Shown: positions 19,437 to 27,798 of the stretch, one piece after another
How the letters are laid out: every line of letters starts with the position of its first letter
How positions within the stretch are numbered: position 1 is the stretch's first letter
From: CBDEGU01 sp965238045
Lineage (GTDB): Bacteria > Acidobacteriota > Terriglobia > Bryobacterales > UBA6623
Length of the DNA stretch: 64,000 nt
Assembly (NCBI GenBank): GCA_965238045.1
Contig: CBDEGU010000009.1
Span: forward strand, 248,001 to 312,000
Direction of reading: 5' to 3'
Notes under the pieces: model-generated
The model's input: the letters and a program-made list of their open reading frames with translations, nothing else
The model's database searches: none
Told to the model about the DNA's origin: nothing
Program-made: the position numbers and the translations under genes

Positions 19437-20642
19437 CTATGCGAACAGTTCCTTGACACGCGTGGCGACGATGAGATGCTCACCCGGTTGCAGCATCCAC
19501 ATCGAAATACGCAGCCCGCCGTCGCGCTGCGACACGGCGATCGGCGGATCGCCCGCGCGAAGTTTTTCCGCCGCTTCCCTCGCGGTGAAGCCTTTCTTCT
19601 CGGCGTCCCAGTTCACAAGAACATGCGGCACCTGGTTCGCGATGGGCGGGATAAGAACCTCGGCCGTCACGCCGTCAATCGAACGGACGGTCTCGATCAC
19701 GTGCTTGGCGCGTGCATCGAGCTCGGCCCGTTCGGCGCCGTGGTCGATCCGATGGTAGCGTTCGACGGCGGCAACCAGTCCCATGATTTCTTCCTTGCCG
19801 ACTTTCATGCCGCGTCCGATGCCGGCGCGCGGGCTGATGGCTTTCTGCGCGGCGGCTACTAGTTCCGGCTGACCCAGCACGAGTCCGCTCGCCTGAGGGC
19901 CGATCAAACCCTTGCCGCCGGAGAAGACGACGAGATCAAAACCCTGATCCACATACTCCCTCAGACGCGCGACCGGCGGTACATCCGAAGCGCAGTCGTT
20001 CATCGTGGGGATGTTGTGCTTCCTGGCGACTTCGATCCATTCGTCGCGCTTGATTTGTCCCTTCGGGTCGCCAACATTGAGGAAGAACATCATCGCCGTT
20101 CGTTCGTTGATAGCTTTCTCAAGTTCCTGGCGCGTTTCGACCTCGACCGGCTTGGTGCCAACCGCCCAAATCTGGGTGTCGAAACCAAAGCGATGACTCT
20201 TCTGAACGATCACTTCGTCGGGCATGCCGGAGGTATCGGGCAGCTTGCGGAGCTTTTCGTCGTCGCCGCGAGTAACACAAGCCGCCGTGGCGACCGTCAG
20301 CCCTGAAGCCGCGCCACAACAGATCATGGCCGCCGGCACGCCGATCATTTCGGCGATTTTCTTACCGGCCTGGATTTGCAAATCCGGCAGGGAGACGAAG
20401 TTCTTCGACGCCTCGACCATCGATGCCACGACTTCCGGAGGCATGATCGAACCTCCAAGCGTGGTGACGACGCCAATGCCGTTGATGACCTTGCGCACGC
20501 CAAGGTCGTCGTAAGTCATACTCGCCGCGACGGCTCCCTCACCCCCCGCCGGCGCGGCTCCTCCACAACTCGATAAACCGGCGGCGGCTCCTCCGGCGGC
20601 CGTGGCCTGGAGAAAACTTCTTCGCGTTCTAGATCGTTTCAC
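19437..20642 (-). CDS. Tat-exported SelA-like PLP-dependent enzyme, copy 1
   Basis: A 401-residue paralogue of the next gene, visibly similar throughout: VINGIG, LGGS(I/V)MPPEVV, KIAEMIGVPAAMI, FSGGKGLIGPQASGL, SMWMLQPGE. The N-terminus is a Tat signal with RTRRSFLQATAAGG and a possible lipobox (GLSSCGG). GTG at 20640-20642, with GGGAGG six bases upstream, is the clear start, although the frame is open further upstream. Substrate choice may differ from copy 2 (NDCASDVPP against NDAAADVPP near the cofactor Asp). The partners in the same known family pair are probably the amidohydrolases at 48148-50814. Confidence 0.8.
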   Translation of the reverse strand: MKRSRTRRSFLQATAAGGAAAGLSSCGGAAPAGGEGAVAASMTYDDLGVRKVINGIGVVTTLGGSIMPPEVVASMVEASKNFVSLPDLQIQAGKKIAEMIGVPAAMICCGAASGLTVATAACVTRGDDEKLRKLPDTSGMPDEVIVQKSHRFGFDTQIWAVGTKPVEVETRQELEKAINERTAMMFFLNVGDPKGQIKRDEWIEVARKHNIPTMNDCASDVPPVARLREYVDQGFDLVVFSGGKGLIGPQASGLVLGQPELVAAAQKAISPRAGIGRGMKVGKEEIMGLVAAVERYHRIDHGAERAELDARAKHVIETVRSIDGVTAEVLIPPIANQVPHVLVNWDAEKKGFTAREAAEKLRAGDPPIAVSQRDGGLRISMWMLQPGEHLIVATRVKELFA

Positions 20643-20824
20643 GACGTACCTCCCTGCATGCTCGGGCGGCGCGGCCCGGCGGGCGAAATTCGCCCGGCGA
20701 CCGGCGCGCCCACTGTGCACTGGACATGTGCATTGGACTGGGCGCTGGACCAACCCGTACAAGAGTGTACCGCATCCCGAAACGTATCAGAGCAGTCCAG
20801 GGCGAGAAACCTCGCTCGGGGGTA

Positions 20825-20865
20825 ATTACGACGGCTGGAGGGTTGATAACGACGGCTGGAGGTTG
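20825..20865. repeat. ~21-bp near-perfect tandem repeat before ssb
   Basis: The unit ATTACGACGGCTGGAGGGTT(G) at 20825-20845 is repeated at 20846-20865 with one substitution and one missing G. The 14-bp core ACGACGGCTGGAGG recurs exactly 21 bp apart, two helical turns. It ends 12 bp before the ssb start codon. It could be an operator, an mRNA feature or a recent duplication. Confidence 0.6.
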
Positions 20866-20877
20866 TACCTTGAAGCC

Positions 20878-21360
20878 ATGGCATCCCGCAGCTTGAACAA
20901 AGTCATGCTCATTGGCCGTCTCGGCAAGGACGCAGAGACGCGCTACACCGCTAGTGGAACAGCGGTGACCAATGTTACGCTGGCCACCAACCGGCGCACC
21001 AAGAACCAGCAGACCGGCGAATGGGAGGAGGATACCGACTGGCACGATATTGTCATTTGGAAAGCCGAAGCGCTGGCCAGCTATCTCCAGAAGGGCAAGC
21101 AGGTCTACGTCGAAGGCCGGCTGCAGACACGCAGTTGGGAAGACCAAAGCGGCAACAAGCGCTATCGAACCGAGGTGGTCGCCGATTCCGGCGGTGTGAT
21201 CTTGCTTGGCGGCCGTGACAGCGCATCGGGCGGCGGAGACTTCTCTCAAGAATCTCAAGAACCGCGCGCGAAGGCGCAGTCCGCCCCAACCGGCGGCACG
21301 GCTGCTGCCGATGCCGGGGCGGGCGATGCGGGAATCACCGACGACGACGTGCCGTTCTAA
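20878..21360 (+). CDS. ssb: Single-stranded DNA-binding protein
   Basis: Binds single-stranded DNA in replication, recombination and repair, and recruits partners through its acidic tip. 160 residues: OB-fold SLNKVMLIGRLGKDAETRY at the start, WHDIVIWKAEALASYLQKGKQVYVEGRLQTR in the core, a Gly/Ala/Gln-rich linker and the typical tail DDDVPF. The ATG at 20878 fits the family start; the frame is open further upstream but that stretch is not SSB-like. The 41-bp repeat directly upstream may affect expression. Confidence 0.95.
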   Translation: MASRSLNKVMLIGRLGKDAETRYTASGTAVTNVTLATNRRTKNQQTGEWEEDTDWHDIVIWKAEALASYLQKGKQVYVEGRLQTRSWEDQSGNKRYRTEVVADSGGVILLGGRDSASGGGDFSQESQEPRAKAQSAPTGGTAAADAGAGDAGITDDDVPF

Positions 21361-21422
21361 GAAGACGTGCCGTTGCAGGAAACTGCCCGGCGCCGGCAGG
21401 CTCCGATTTCGATCAACAGTTC

Positions 21423-21872
21423 ATGCGAGCAGTTATCCAAAGGGTGAGCCGCGCATCGGTCACCGTGGGTGACGGCACGGCGGGCGCCATCGGCCAGGGG
21501 CTGCTCGTGCTGTTGGGCGTCGAGCGCGGCGACAGCGAAGCCGACGCCGGCTACCTGGCTCGCAAGACCGCCGGTCTGCGTATTTTCGAGGATGACGCGG
21601 GCAAGATGAATTGCTCGGTCGCCGAGATGGGCGGCCAGGTTCTCGTCGTCTCGCAGTTCACTCTGCTGGGTGATTGCCGCAAGGGCAAGCGGCCCAGTTT
21701 CGCCCAGGCAGCCGAGCCCGGCCTGGCCGATGCGCTCTACCAGCGATACACACGGAGCCTCGCAGCGGAAGGTGTTGGAGTTGAAACCGGCGTGTTTCAG
21801 GCGATGATGCAGGTGGAGCTTGTCAACGATGGGCCAGTAACGATTCTGCTGGATTCGAGGAAGTTGTTTTAG
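21423..21872 (+). CDS. dtd: D-aminoacyl-tRNA deacylase
   Basis: Removes D-amino acids wrongly attached to tRNA; a cytoplasmic homodimer. The 149 residues have the normal length and the two family signatures: VVSQFTLLGD in the middle and NDGPVTILLDS near the end. The start MRAVIQRVSRASV is classical. It lies 62 bp after ssb on the same strand. Confidence 0.95.
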   Translation: MRAVIQRVSRASVTVGDGTAGAIGQGLLVLLGVERGDSEADAGYLARKTAGLRIFEDDAGKMNCSVAEMGGQVLVVSQFTLLGDCRKGKRPSFAQAAEPGLADALYQRYTRSLAAEGVGVETGVFQAMMQVELVNDGPVTILLDSRKLF

Positions 21873-21904
21873 CAGGCCGGTGTTCTAATGGGAGACTCCC
21901 CGCA

Positions 21905-22372
21905 GTGATCCGCATCCGAGTTGCGTTTCTTCTTGCAAACGCAATGTTGCTTGCGTTTGCGACGGCGGCGTACCTATCCGACCATGGCGGCTTTGATGGT
22001 GACTACGAATTCCTAGATCCCGGATACTACGACGTGCTGACCAGTAAGCCTGGTCCAGGCGACGCACTGTTTAGCAGATGGACGTTCAAGGCAGGAGAGG
22101 AATCGCGAGTGGTGCGGCTCTTTCTGTTCGTGAATCTTCCGGCGTTCGTGTGCAGCAGGTTGGCCTTTGAAATTGGCCAACTGGGTTTTTGCGAGATGAG
22201 AGGGATTTCCCCCTTCGGACTTTCCTATGCGACATATATAATTTCCCTCGGCCTGATTCTTTCCTTCTTGCAGTGGTATCTGATCGGCACCCTCGTTGAG
22301 AACTCGATCAAACGCTACCGCTCGGGAGAAGCGAGGCGCCTTAACTCGCCCCCGTCCAAAACAGGTTCCTGA
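21905..22372 (+). CDS. Small uncharacterised membrane protein
   Basis: 155 residues with three predicted hydrophobic segments: about 7-24 at the N-terminus, about 68-85 (RLFLFVNLPAFVCSRLAF), and about 105-127 (YATYIISLGLILSFLQWYLIGTL). A short basic tail follows. No known family was recognised. The start is GTG at 21905, 32 bp after dtd. It converges with mtgA. Confidence 0.6.
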   Translation: MIRIRVAFLLANAMLLAFATAAYLSDHGGFDGDYEFLDPGYYDVLTSKPGPGDALFSRWTFKAGEESRVVRLFLFVNLPAFVCSRLAFEIGQLGFCEMRGISPFGLSYATYIISLGLILSFLQWYLIGTLVENSIKRYRSGEARRLNSPPSKTGS

Positions 22373-22434
22373 ACTGAGCGGAAACTCCCGATTTGGAACT
22401 CCGTCTCCAACCTGGTAGTCCCTGGGTCGGTGCT

Positions 22435-23178
22435 CTACCAGCCGCGGCTCCGCATACGCTGAAGGATGCGAGCACTGTAGGCATTCATCTGCTGGGGCGT
22501 GCGGCTTCGCGGCGCCGGGATACAGGCGGCCAGACGCGCGGATTGGTCGCGGCTGAGTTCAGCGACCGAGATTCCGTAGTGATGCCGCGCGGCCGCTTCG
22601 GCTCCGTAAACACCGGGCCCCCACTCGATCACGTTCAAGTAGAGCGCCAGAATTCTTTCCTTCGGAAGGATCAGTTCGGCCAGTGGCACAAGTGTAAACT
22701 CAAGCACCTTCCGGATGATGGAATGGTGCGTCGTTAGGAAGAGGTTCTTCACCAGCTGCTGGCTGATCGTCGAGGCGCCTCGTAGTTTACCGCCCCGGTC
22801 GTAGTCCTTTACAACCTTCTTGAGTTCGGACCAGTCGACGCCGTCGTGCTCGAAGAAGCGTCCGTCCTCGGCGGCGATCACCGCATGCTGGAAATGGTCG
22901 GGCATGGCCGTGAGCGGCCGCCAGATTTGCCGTTTTTCATAGTCGCCCTCTTCCAGCAACGATTCGATGCGGCGCTGCACCTGCACGGTCGTTGTAATCG
23001 GGACGAAAGACCGGAGACCGAACAGGCTAATGATGCAGAAAACGTAAAACGCGACAACAAAGAGCAAGAGCGGCCGCAGCAGACGGCGGACCAAGCGCGC
23101 CACTGGACCCACTGGCCTGCTGCGGGGGCGTCGGCGTCGGCGCCAGTTCCAGAGTCGTTTCCATCGGCGGTGAGCCAC
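22435..23178 (-). CDS. mtgA: Monofunctional biosynthetic peptidoglycan transglycosylase
   Basis: Polymerises lipid II into glycan strands at the cytoplasmic membrane. 247 residues: a basic N-terminus, one membrane anchor (LLRPLLLFVVAFYVFCIISLFG), then a GT51 domain. The catalytic motif is AVIAAEDGRFFEHDGVDW; conserved blocks RGASTISQQLVKNLFLTTHHS, KERILALYLNVIEWGPGVYGAEAAARHHYG and AARLAACIPAPR-like LAACIPAPRSRTP follow. There is no transpeptidase domain, as expected for MtgA. Confidence 0.9.
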   Translation of the reverse strand: MAHRRWKRLWNWRRRRRPRSRPVGPVARLVRRLLRPLLLFVVAFYVFCIISLFGLRSFVPITTTVQVQRRIESLLEEGDYEKRQIWRPLTAMPDHFQHAVIAAEDGRFFEHDGVDWSELKKVVKDYDRGGKLRGASTISQQLVKNLFLTTHHSIIRKVLEFTLVPLAELILPKERILALYLNVIEWGPGVYGAEAAARHHYGISVAELSRDQSARLAACIPAPRSRTPQQMNAYSARILQRMRSRGW

Positions 23179-23368
23179 CTTTCCATTCTAGGAAACGGTC
23201 TAGGAAATGACCCGGCGGCGGCCGCGCGGACCTGCGGTGCGGACCCGCCGCGCAGGGGCGCGTGTCGGCGTATATGATAGGTACTCGCCAACGGCCTGGA
23301 TCTGCCGCGGACCGTCGGCACAGCAAAAGAGGCGCTGGGACAGAGGCCGGATAGAAGTGTACGAAGCA

Positions 23369-24829
23369 ATGACCTTAGACCGCATTTACGAATTCGGCGC
23401 GTTATTGGCCTACCTCGCGGTATTGCTGTGGATCGGCTTGCGCAGTGCGCGAAAGGTGCATAGCTGGGTCGACTACACTCTCGCCGGGCGCAATATTTCG
23501 TGGGTCATCGTGCTGGCCACCACGGCCGCGACGATGATCGGTGGCGGAGCCTCGGTGGGGATGACCTCGAGGGTGTATGAAATCGGCATCGCGGCGGCGT
23601 TCGTCACTTCGGGATGGCACCTGCAGCTCATCTTCACCGGGTTGTGGGTTGCGCCCAAACTGCGCGGGCTGAATTTGGTCACGGTCGGCGACTACTTTGA
23701 ACTGAAATTCGGCAAGCTCGCGCGGCTGCTGGCCGTGATCAATTCGGTTATCTTCTTGCTCGCGGCGATTACGGCGCAACTCGCGGCGATGGCCATGATC
23801 ACCCACAGTATCTTGGGTGTTCCTTACTGGCTGGCTCTGCTGATCGGCGCATCGGTGACGGTTTTCTATTCGACCGTCGGCGGCATTCGCGCGGTCGTGC
23901 AGACCGACGTGCTGCAGTTCGCGATTCTGGTCGGCGGCATTGGCACGGCGGCGGCACTGCTGCTTTCAAGAAACGGCGGCTTCGAGGCCATGGCGGCGGT
24001 CGTCGGCAGCGAGCACTTTTCGCTGACCGGACACTGGTCGGGGATGCGGGTCCTCAGTTTGTTCGTCGCCTTCCTGTTGGGCGAGATGCTGGTGCCTCCC
24101 TACGCCGTGCGCTGCTTTATCGCCAAGGACGCCTCCAGCGCGAAATGGGGCGTCGCCGGCAGCGGATTCTTCCTGCTGCTCTTTCTTCCGATCGCGACGT
24201 TTGTCGTGGGCGCCTCGGCGGCTTTTGACCCGGCCATTCGGCAGGCCGTCGAGGGCAATGTGCAGCTGGTGTATCCGATGCTGGTACGCACCACGTTCCA
24301 CCCTCTATTCTCCGGCGTGATGATCGCCGCTCTGATCGCCGCGGCGATGTCTTCGGCCGACAGCAGCCTGTCGAGCCACGCCACGGTCGTGATGGAAGAC
24401 ATCTACCGGCGCTACATCAACCCCCACGCCAGCCCGCGTTCGCTGCTGCGGGTGGCGCAGTATACGACGCTGCTGACCGGGATCGCCGGAGCGATCTCGG
24501 CGTTCCTGTTTACGAATATCGCCGACATCCTTGAATTCGCCTACGACTTCTGGGCGCCGACCATGATTCTACCCTTCATGGTGGGACTGTTTTGGTACCG
24601 CGAGGACCGCGTCTACGCGGTAGTCGCGGCCATGCTGGGAGGCCTGGTGTCGACGGTGGTCTGGCGCTTCTTCGTGGGCGGGCACTCGGATATCGGTCCG
24701 GCGCTGATCGGCACCGCCATGTCGGTGGCCGTGTTCTTCGTCGCGCTGCCACTCACCAGAGGTCTTCCGCTCGGACGGCTCTTTCAGCCGAACGATCCCT
24801 ACGCCGAGTTTGACGGAGAGCCATCATGA
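23369..24829 (+). CDS. Sodium:solute symporter (SSS family)
   Basis: A 486-residue integral membrane protein with about 13 helices. It opens MTLDRIYEFGALLAYLAVLLWIG, and the SSS signature region is ATTAATMIGGGASVGMTSRVYEIG. The C-terminal core AAAMSSADSSLSSHATVVMEDIYRR contains the serines typical of the second sodium site. The substrate cannot be read from sequence. The ATG at 23369 is preferred; GTG at 23357 is possible. Its TGA overlaps the ATG of a 35-codon gene (24826), so the two are co-translated. Confidence 0.9.
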   Translation: MTLDRIYEFGALLAYLAVLLWIGLRSARKVHSWVDYTLAGRNISWVIVLATTAATMIGGGASVGMTSRVYEIGIAAAFVTSGWHLQLIFTGLWVAPKLRGLNLVTVGDYFELKFGKLARLLAVINSVIFLLAAITAQLAAMAMITHSILGVPYWLALLIGASVTVFYSTVGGIRAVVQTDVLQFAILVGGIGTAAALLLSRNGGFEAMAAVVGSEHFSLTGHWSGMRVLSLFVAFLLGEMLVPPYAVRCFIAKDASSAKWGVAGSGFFLLLFLPIATFVVGASAAFDPAIRQAVEGNVQLVYPMLVRTTFHPLFSGVMIAALIAAAMSSADSSLSSHATVVMEDIYRRYINPHASPRSLLRVAQYTTLLTGIAGAISAFLFTNIADILEFAYDFWAPTMILPFMVGLFWYREDRVYAVVAAMLGGLVSTVVWRFFVGGHSDIGPALIGTAMSVAVFFVALPLTRGLPLGRLFQPNDPYAEFDGEPS

Positions 24830-24933
24830 TTCCCTTCCCCTTGTTGACCCTGCTGCACTATGCCTCGATTGCCTCGGCCGCGGGCATGCTGGGCCTGCTG
24901 GCCTGGCACTATCTCTCTGGCGGGGATGAATAG
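24826..24933 (+). CDS. 35-residue single-helix membrane protein coupled to the symporter
   Basis: The ATGA overlap with the symporter stop (24826-24829) opens a 35-codon frame. It starts MIPFPLLTLLHYASIASAAG and continues MLGLLAWHYLSGGDE, ending in TAG: one hydrophobic helix with an acidic C-terminus. The coupling and amphipathic composition suggest a small accessory subunit of the transporter, as described for other bacterial transporters. No similarity is recalled. It is too short for routine gene finders. Confidence 0.55.
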   Translation: MIPFPLLTLLHYASIASAAGMLGLLAWHYLSGGDE

Positions 24934-24963
24934 GTCCCACGGATACATGGATTGCCAGGGCGG

Positions 24964-26061
24964 CTAGGGATGACGCACGCCCCGAATCAGCGCGGACAAC
25001 TGTGCTTTTTCAATACGCTGATTCTGGCGCAAAGTGAAGTTGATCTCGTCTTCGGTAGCGCGCATCGAGAGCAGAATCTCGGCCTGCCCGCGGCCAGGCT
25101 GGTTGTCTACCTTCACCAATCCGCGCCAGTGGGGATGATCGATTTCCCATAGCTCGATAGGAGCAGGCACCGGGCCGGAGGACCGTCCCAAGAGCAGTGA
25201 CTTCAGCAGCAAGGGGAGCACGCCGTACCGGGAACAATACACCCATCGGAAGTAGCCGTAGCCCGTATCGAGACCGACACTGTCGAGCGGCCAGGCGCTG
25301 AGAGTCGGACCAAGACCGGGCGTGCTTGGACTGGCAAATACGCCCCCATACACGCTCAAATTCGCTGGCGGGTCTACGCTGGTGAACTCGAAGCCTCCGT
25401 CAAACGACGCATCGTCCAAAGGTTCGAAGCCAATCGGGACAGCGAACTCTATCCCGCCAAGTTTCCGCGCCAGACCGTAAGTGAGCGCGGCGTCCTCCCG
25501 GTACCAGTTTTCCATCTCGCAAACCACACCCGCTTCGGAAGAACCCCGCATGACGAAGAAATGGAATCCCATGTAGAGAATCGCGATCACGGCCAGCGGC
25601 AGGCCGATCGTCACCCGCCGCGAGAGGACGATCTCCCGCACTCTGGCCTTCGGACAGCGCCTCTTCAGGGACCGCAACAAGGCCTCGCTCTTCTTGCGGC
25701 TCAGAGCCGCCAGCAGGGGCGTATTGTTCCACCAATGGGGGACCACCGAGATTTGCGCCACATCGCCAATCACCACCACGCGGAAGGTCGTGATGCTCTC
25801 GTAAGGCAGGCGGCGGAGGGCAAGACGAACCTCGCCTGTATCGTCATCGAGCGAAAGACGGTCCCAGAATCTCACGAAAAGATAGAACAACCCGACAACA
25901 GGACCGGAGACGAGGCAGAAAAGAGCGAAGACTTCGACTCCGATCGGGCCGAAGAAGCAGAAGGAGAGCAGACAAGCCGGCGGCAGCACATGCGAGACGA
26001 TCTGGCGGACAAAGCTGGCCGCATCGCCTTGATATGTCGTCTCTTCGGTGAGTGTTTGCAT
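24964..26061 (-). CDS. Uncharacterised membrane protein
   Basis: About 365 residues. Two hydrophobic stretches come near the start (PPACLLSFCFFGPIGVEVFALF and VSGPVVGLFYLFVRFW), then a cytoplasmic-type region, a third helix (VTIGLPLAVIAILYMGFHFFVM) and a soluble C-terminal domain of ~190 residues. No known family was recognised. The ATG at 26061 is preferred because an ATG at 26109 would overlap the likely -10 element of the divergent tRNA gene (TATACT at 26112-26117); neither start has a clear ribosome-binding site. Confidence 0.6.
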   Translation of the reverse strand: MQTLTEETTYQGDAASFVRQIVSHVLPPACLLSFCFFGPIGVEVFALFCLVSGPVVGLFYLFVRFWDRLSLDDDTGEVRLALRRLPYESITTFRVVVIGDVAQISVVPHWWNNTPLLAALSRKKSEALLRSLKRRCPKARVREIVLSRRVTIGLPLAVIAILYMGFHFFVMRGSSEAGVVCEMENWYREDAALTYGLARKLGGIEFAVPIGFEPLDDASFDGGFEFTSVDPPANLSVYGGVFASPSTPGLGPTLSAWPLDSVGLDTGYGYFRWVYCSRYGVLPLLLKSLLLGRSSGPVPAPIELWEIDHPHWRGLVKVDNQPGRGQAEILLSMRATEDEINFTLRQNQRIEKAQLSALIRGVRHP

Positions 26062-26146
26062 GGTGATGCGGTAGCCGGGGGCGCGCGGAGAGAGCCATCC
26101 CATCATCATGATATACTGACGGCGTAAGTCGGTAATACCTGCCTGT

Positions 26147-26222
26147 GGGCCGCTAGCTCAGCTGGGAGAGCGCGGCGTTCGCAATGCCGAGGTCGTGGGT
26201 TCGAGCCCCATGCGGTCCACCA
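26147..26222 (+). tRNA. tRNA-Ala, anticodon CGC, CCA encoded
   Basis: Folds fully: acceptor GGGCCGC pairs with GCGGTCC, including the G3-U70 wobble pair that marks alanine tRNAs; D arm GCTC/GAGC; anticodon stem CGGCG/TGCCG with loop TTCGCAA; T arm with GGTTCGAGCC; and a genomic CCA end. The anticodon CGC reads GCG. A TATACT at 26112-26117 could be its -10 box. There is no sign of an integrated element at its 3' end. Confidence 0.93.
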
Positions 26223-26395
26223 TTCACCCCTGTTTCGTTCCTTTCTTTTTGATTTACTAGTTGCAATTCGCTGGCGCGGCCTGGGACCCCGGTTTCGCAG
26301 CATCGGCTCCGAGGTTATGGCGGACCAGCGGCGCCGGATCGCCGCCGATGACCTATGCCGGCGCGACTGCGATTCTCTTCCCCCAGTGATCGCGG

Positions 26396-27679
26396 CTACG
26401 CCACTGGCACGGGCTCGATCCGCGAAAAGACGTAGGGACCTTCCGGAATCACCACCAGCGACGCACCGGGCGCGAGTGACCCGGTCAAGTGGTCGACTGC
26501 CTCCTGCGGAGACTGGAAAGCGGGCCCCCAGAGTTGAGACTGGTCTTCAGGCGGAACGCCCGGCACCGAGAACATCAACCGGGCCTTCGAGGCAACGAGA
26601 GCGAGCTTTTCGGCCTGCCACTGGTCGATCGCGACCGGGGCCTGGCTGAGATCATCGAGCAGCGTCCGGGCATCGGGCGAGCGGCGCATGAGCCCGCGAA
26701 ATTCAGGGCCGCCAAAACCTTCGCGACAGGCCGCGACCAGCAGAATCGTTCCGCCGGGCTTGACGATGTGCGAGGCGGCGGTGACCCCCTTGACGGCCTG
26801 GTAGAAGGTCAGGTCCAGCGGATAGCCGCCCGAGGTGGTGATCACCGCGTCGGCGGGTTCTTCGATGCCCGCCAGAGTCGATTCGCGCACAAACTCGACC
26901 GCTTCGGCGTGCGCCCCTCTCGGCTCACCGGTGAATACGGCCGCGATGCCGCGCTCGCGCGTCAGGGCGACGTCGATCATGAAGTCATGGCCGGCCAGCG
27001 AGGCGATTTCCAGCAGCTCCTGATGCAGCGGATTGCCGGGGAACGATCCTTCGGTGGCACGGGGATCGCGCATGAACAGCGGACTGTGCAGCCGCTTGAT
27101 CGTTTTCTCGCCGGCCAGGCCGATCGAAACGAGTTTGCGTCCGCCGGAAAAACCCGCCATCAGGTGGGGCTCAACGAACCCAAGCGTGATATGCAGATCG
27201 GCTTCCACGAATCGCCGGTCGATATAGACCGGCGTGCCCGAGGCGGTTTCCCCAAGATAGGAATGTTCGCTCTCTTCGCGGGCGCGGTGGGAGGCAACCT
27301 CGTAGTTCGCGTGAATTTCGGGTCCCAGGATCTCGTCGAGTTCCAGCGCCGTGGCCTCGCGGTGCAATCCGGTGGCGATCAGAATCTGAATGCCCTCGCG
27401 CGGGACACCGGCCCGCTCGAGCGCCGCCAGCAGCGGCGGCAAGACGATGGCGTTCGGCGCCGGACGAGTGATGTCGCAAACCGAGATGGCGGCCGAGCGC
27501 TTCCCGCGCGCCAGGGTTTCGAGCGGGGCGGTTCCGATGGGATCGTCGATCGCGGCCACGATCGATGCGGCCGCATCGGGCAATACAGCGGCAAAACGGG
27601 GGTTTAAGACACGGGCGGAGACGTCAGGGGGAATCGTGATTTCCGAGCCGGTCCTGTCGAAAGCGAGGCGAACTTTCAT
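26396..27679 (-). CDS. larA: LarA-family nickel-pincer racemase/epimerase
   Basis: A 427-residue protein of the lactate racemase family. The key residues line up with LarA of Lactiplantibacillus: DITRP gives Asp69 and Arg72, TGLHR gives His106, EPHLMAGFSGG gives His172, and GGRKLVS gives Lys182, the residue that binds the nickel-pincer nucleotide cofactor. The C-terminal domain is complete. The cofactor-synthesis genes larB, larC and larE are not in this window, so maturation must depend on genes elsewhere. The family contains racemases of several 2-hydroxy acids, so the substrate is open. Confidence 0.85.
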   Translation of the reverse strand: MKVRLAFDRTGSEITIPPDVSARVLNPRFAAVLPDAAASIVAAIDDPIGTAPLETLARGKRSAAISVCDITRPAPNAIVLPPLLAALERAGVPREGIQILIATGLHREATALELDEILGPEIHANYEVASHRAREESEHSYLGETASGTPVYIDRRFVEADLHITLGFVEPHLMAGFSGGRKLVSIGLAGEKTIKRLHSPLFMRDPRATEGSFPGNPLHQELLEIASLAGHDFMIDVALTRERGIAAVFTGEPRGAHAEAVEFVRESTLAGIEEPADAVITTSGGYPLDLTFYQAVKGVTAASHIVKPGGTILLVAACREGFGGPEFRGLMRRSPDARTLLDDLSQAPVAIDQWQAEKLALVASKARLMFSVPGVPPEDQSQLWGPAFQSPQEAVDHLTGSLAPGASLVVIPEGPYVFSRIEPVPVA

Positions 27680-27798
27680 CGGAATGGGGCCTCCCCCGCA
27701 AGGGAAACGGGTCGCCTAGTGGCGCAGACACACGGCGCAGTGAAGCTCCGCCAACGGGAATCTCCACAAGTCGGCAAACCTGCTCGAGCAACGAGGAC

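Noticed and set aside
26147..26400. Genomic island attached at tRNA-Ala
   Set aside because: No integrase and no repeat of the tRNA 3' end were seen downstream.
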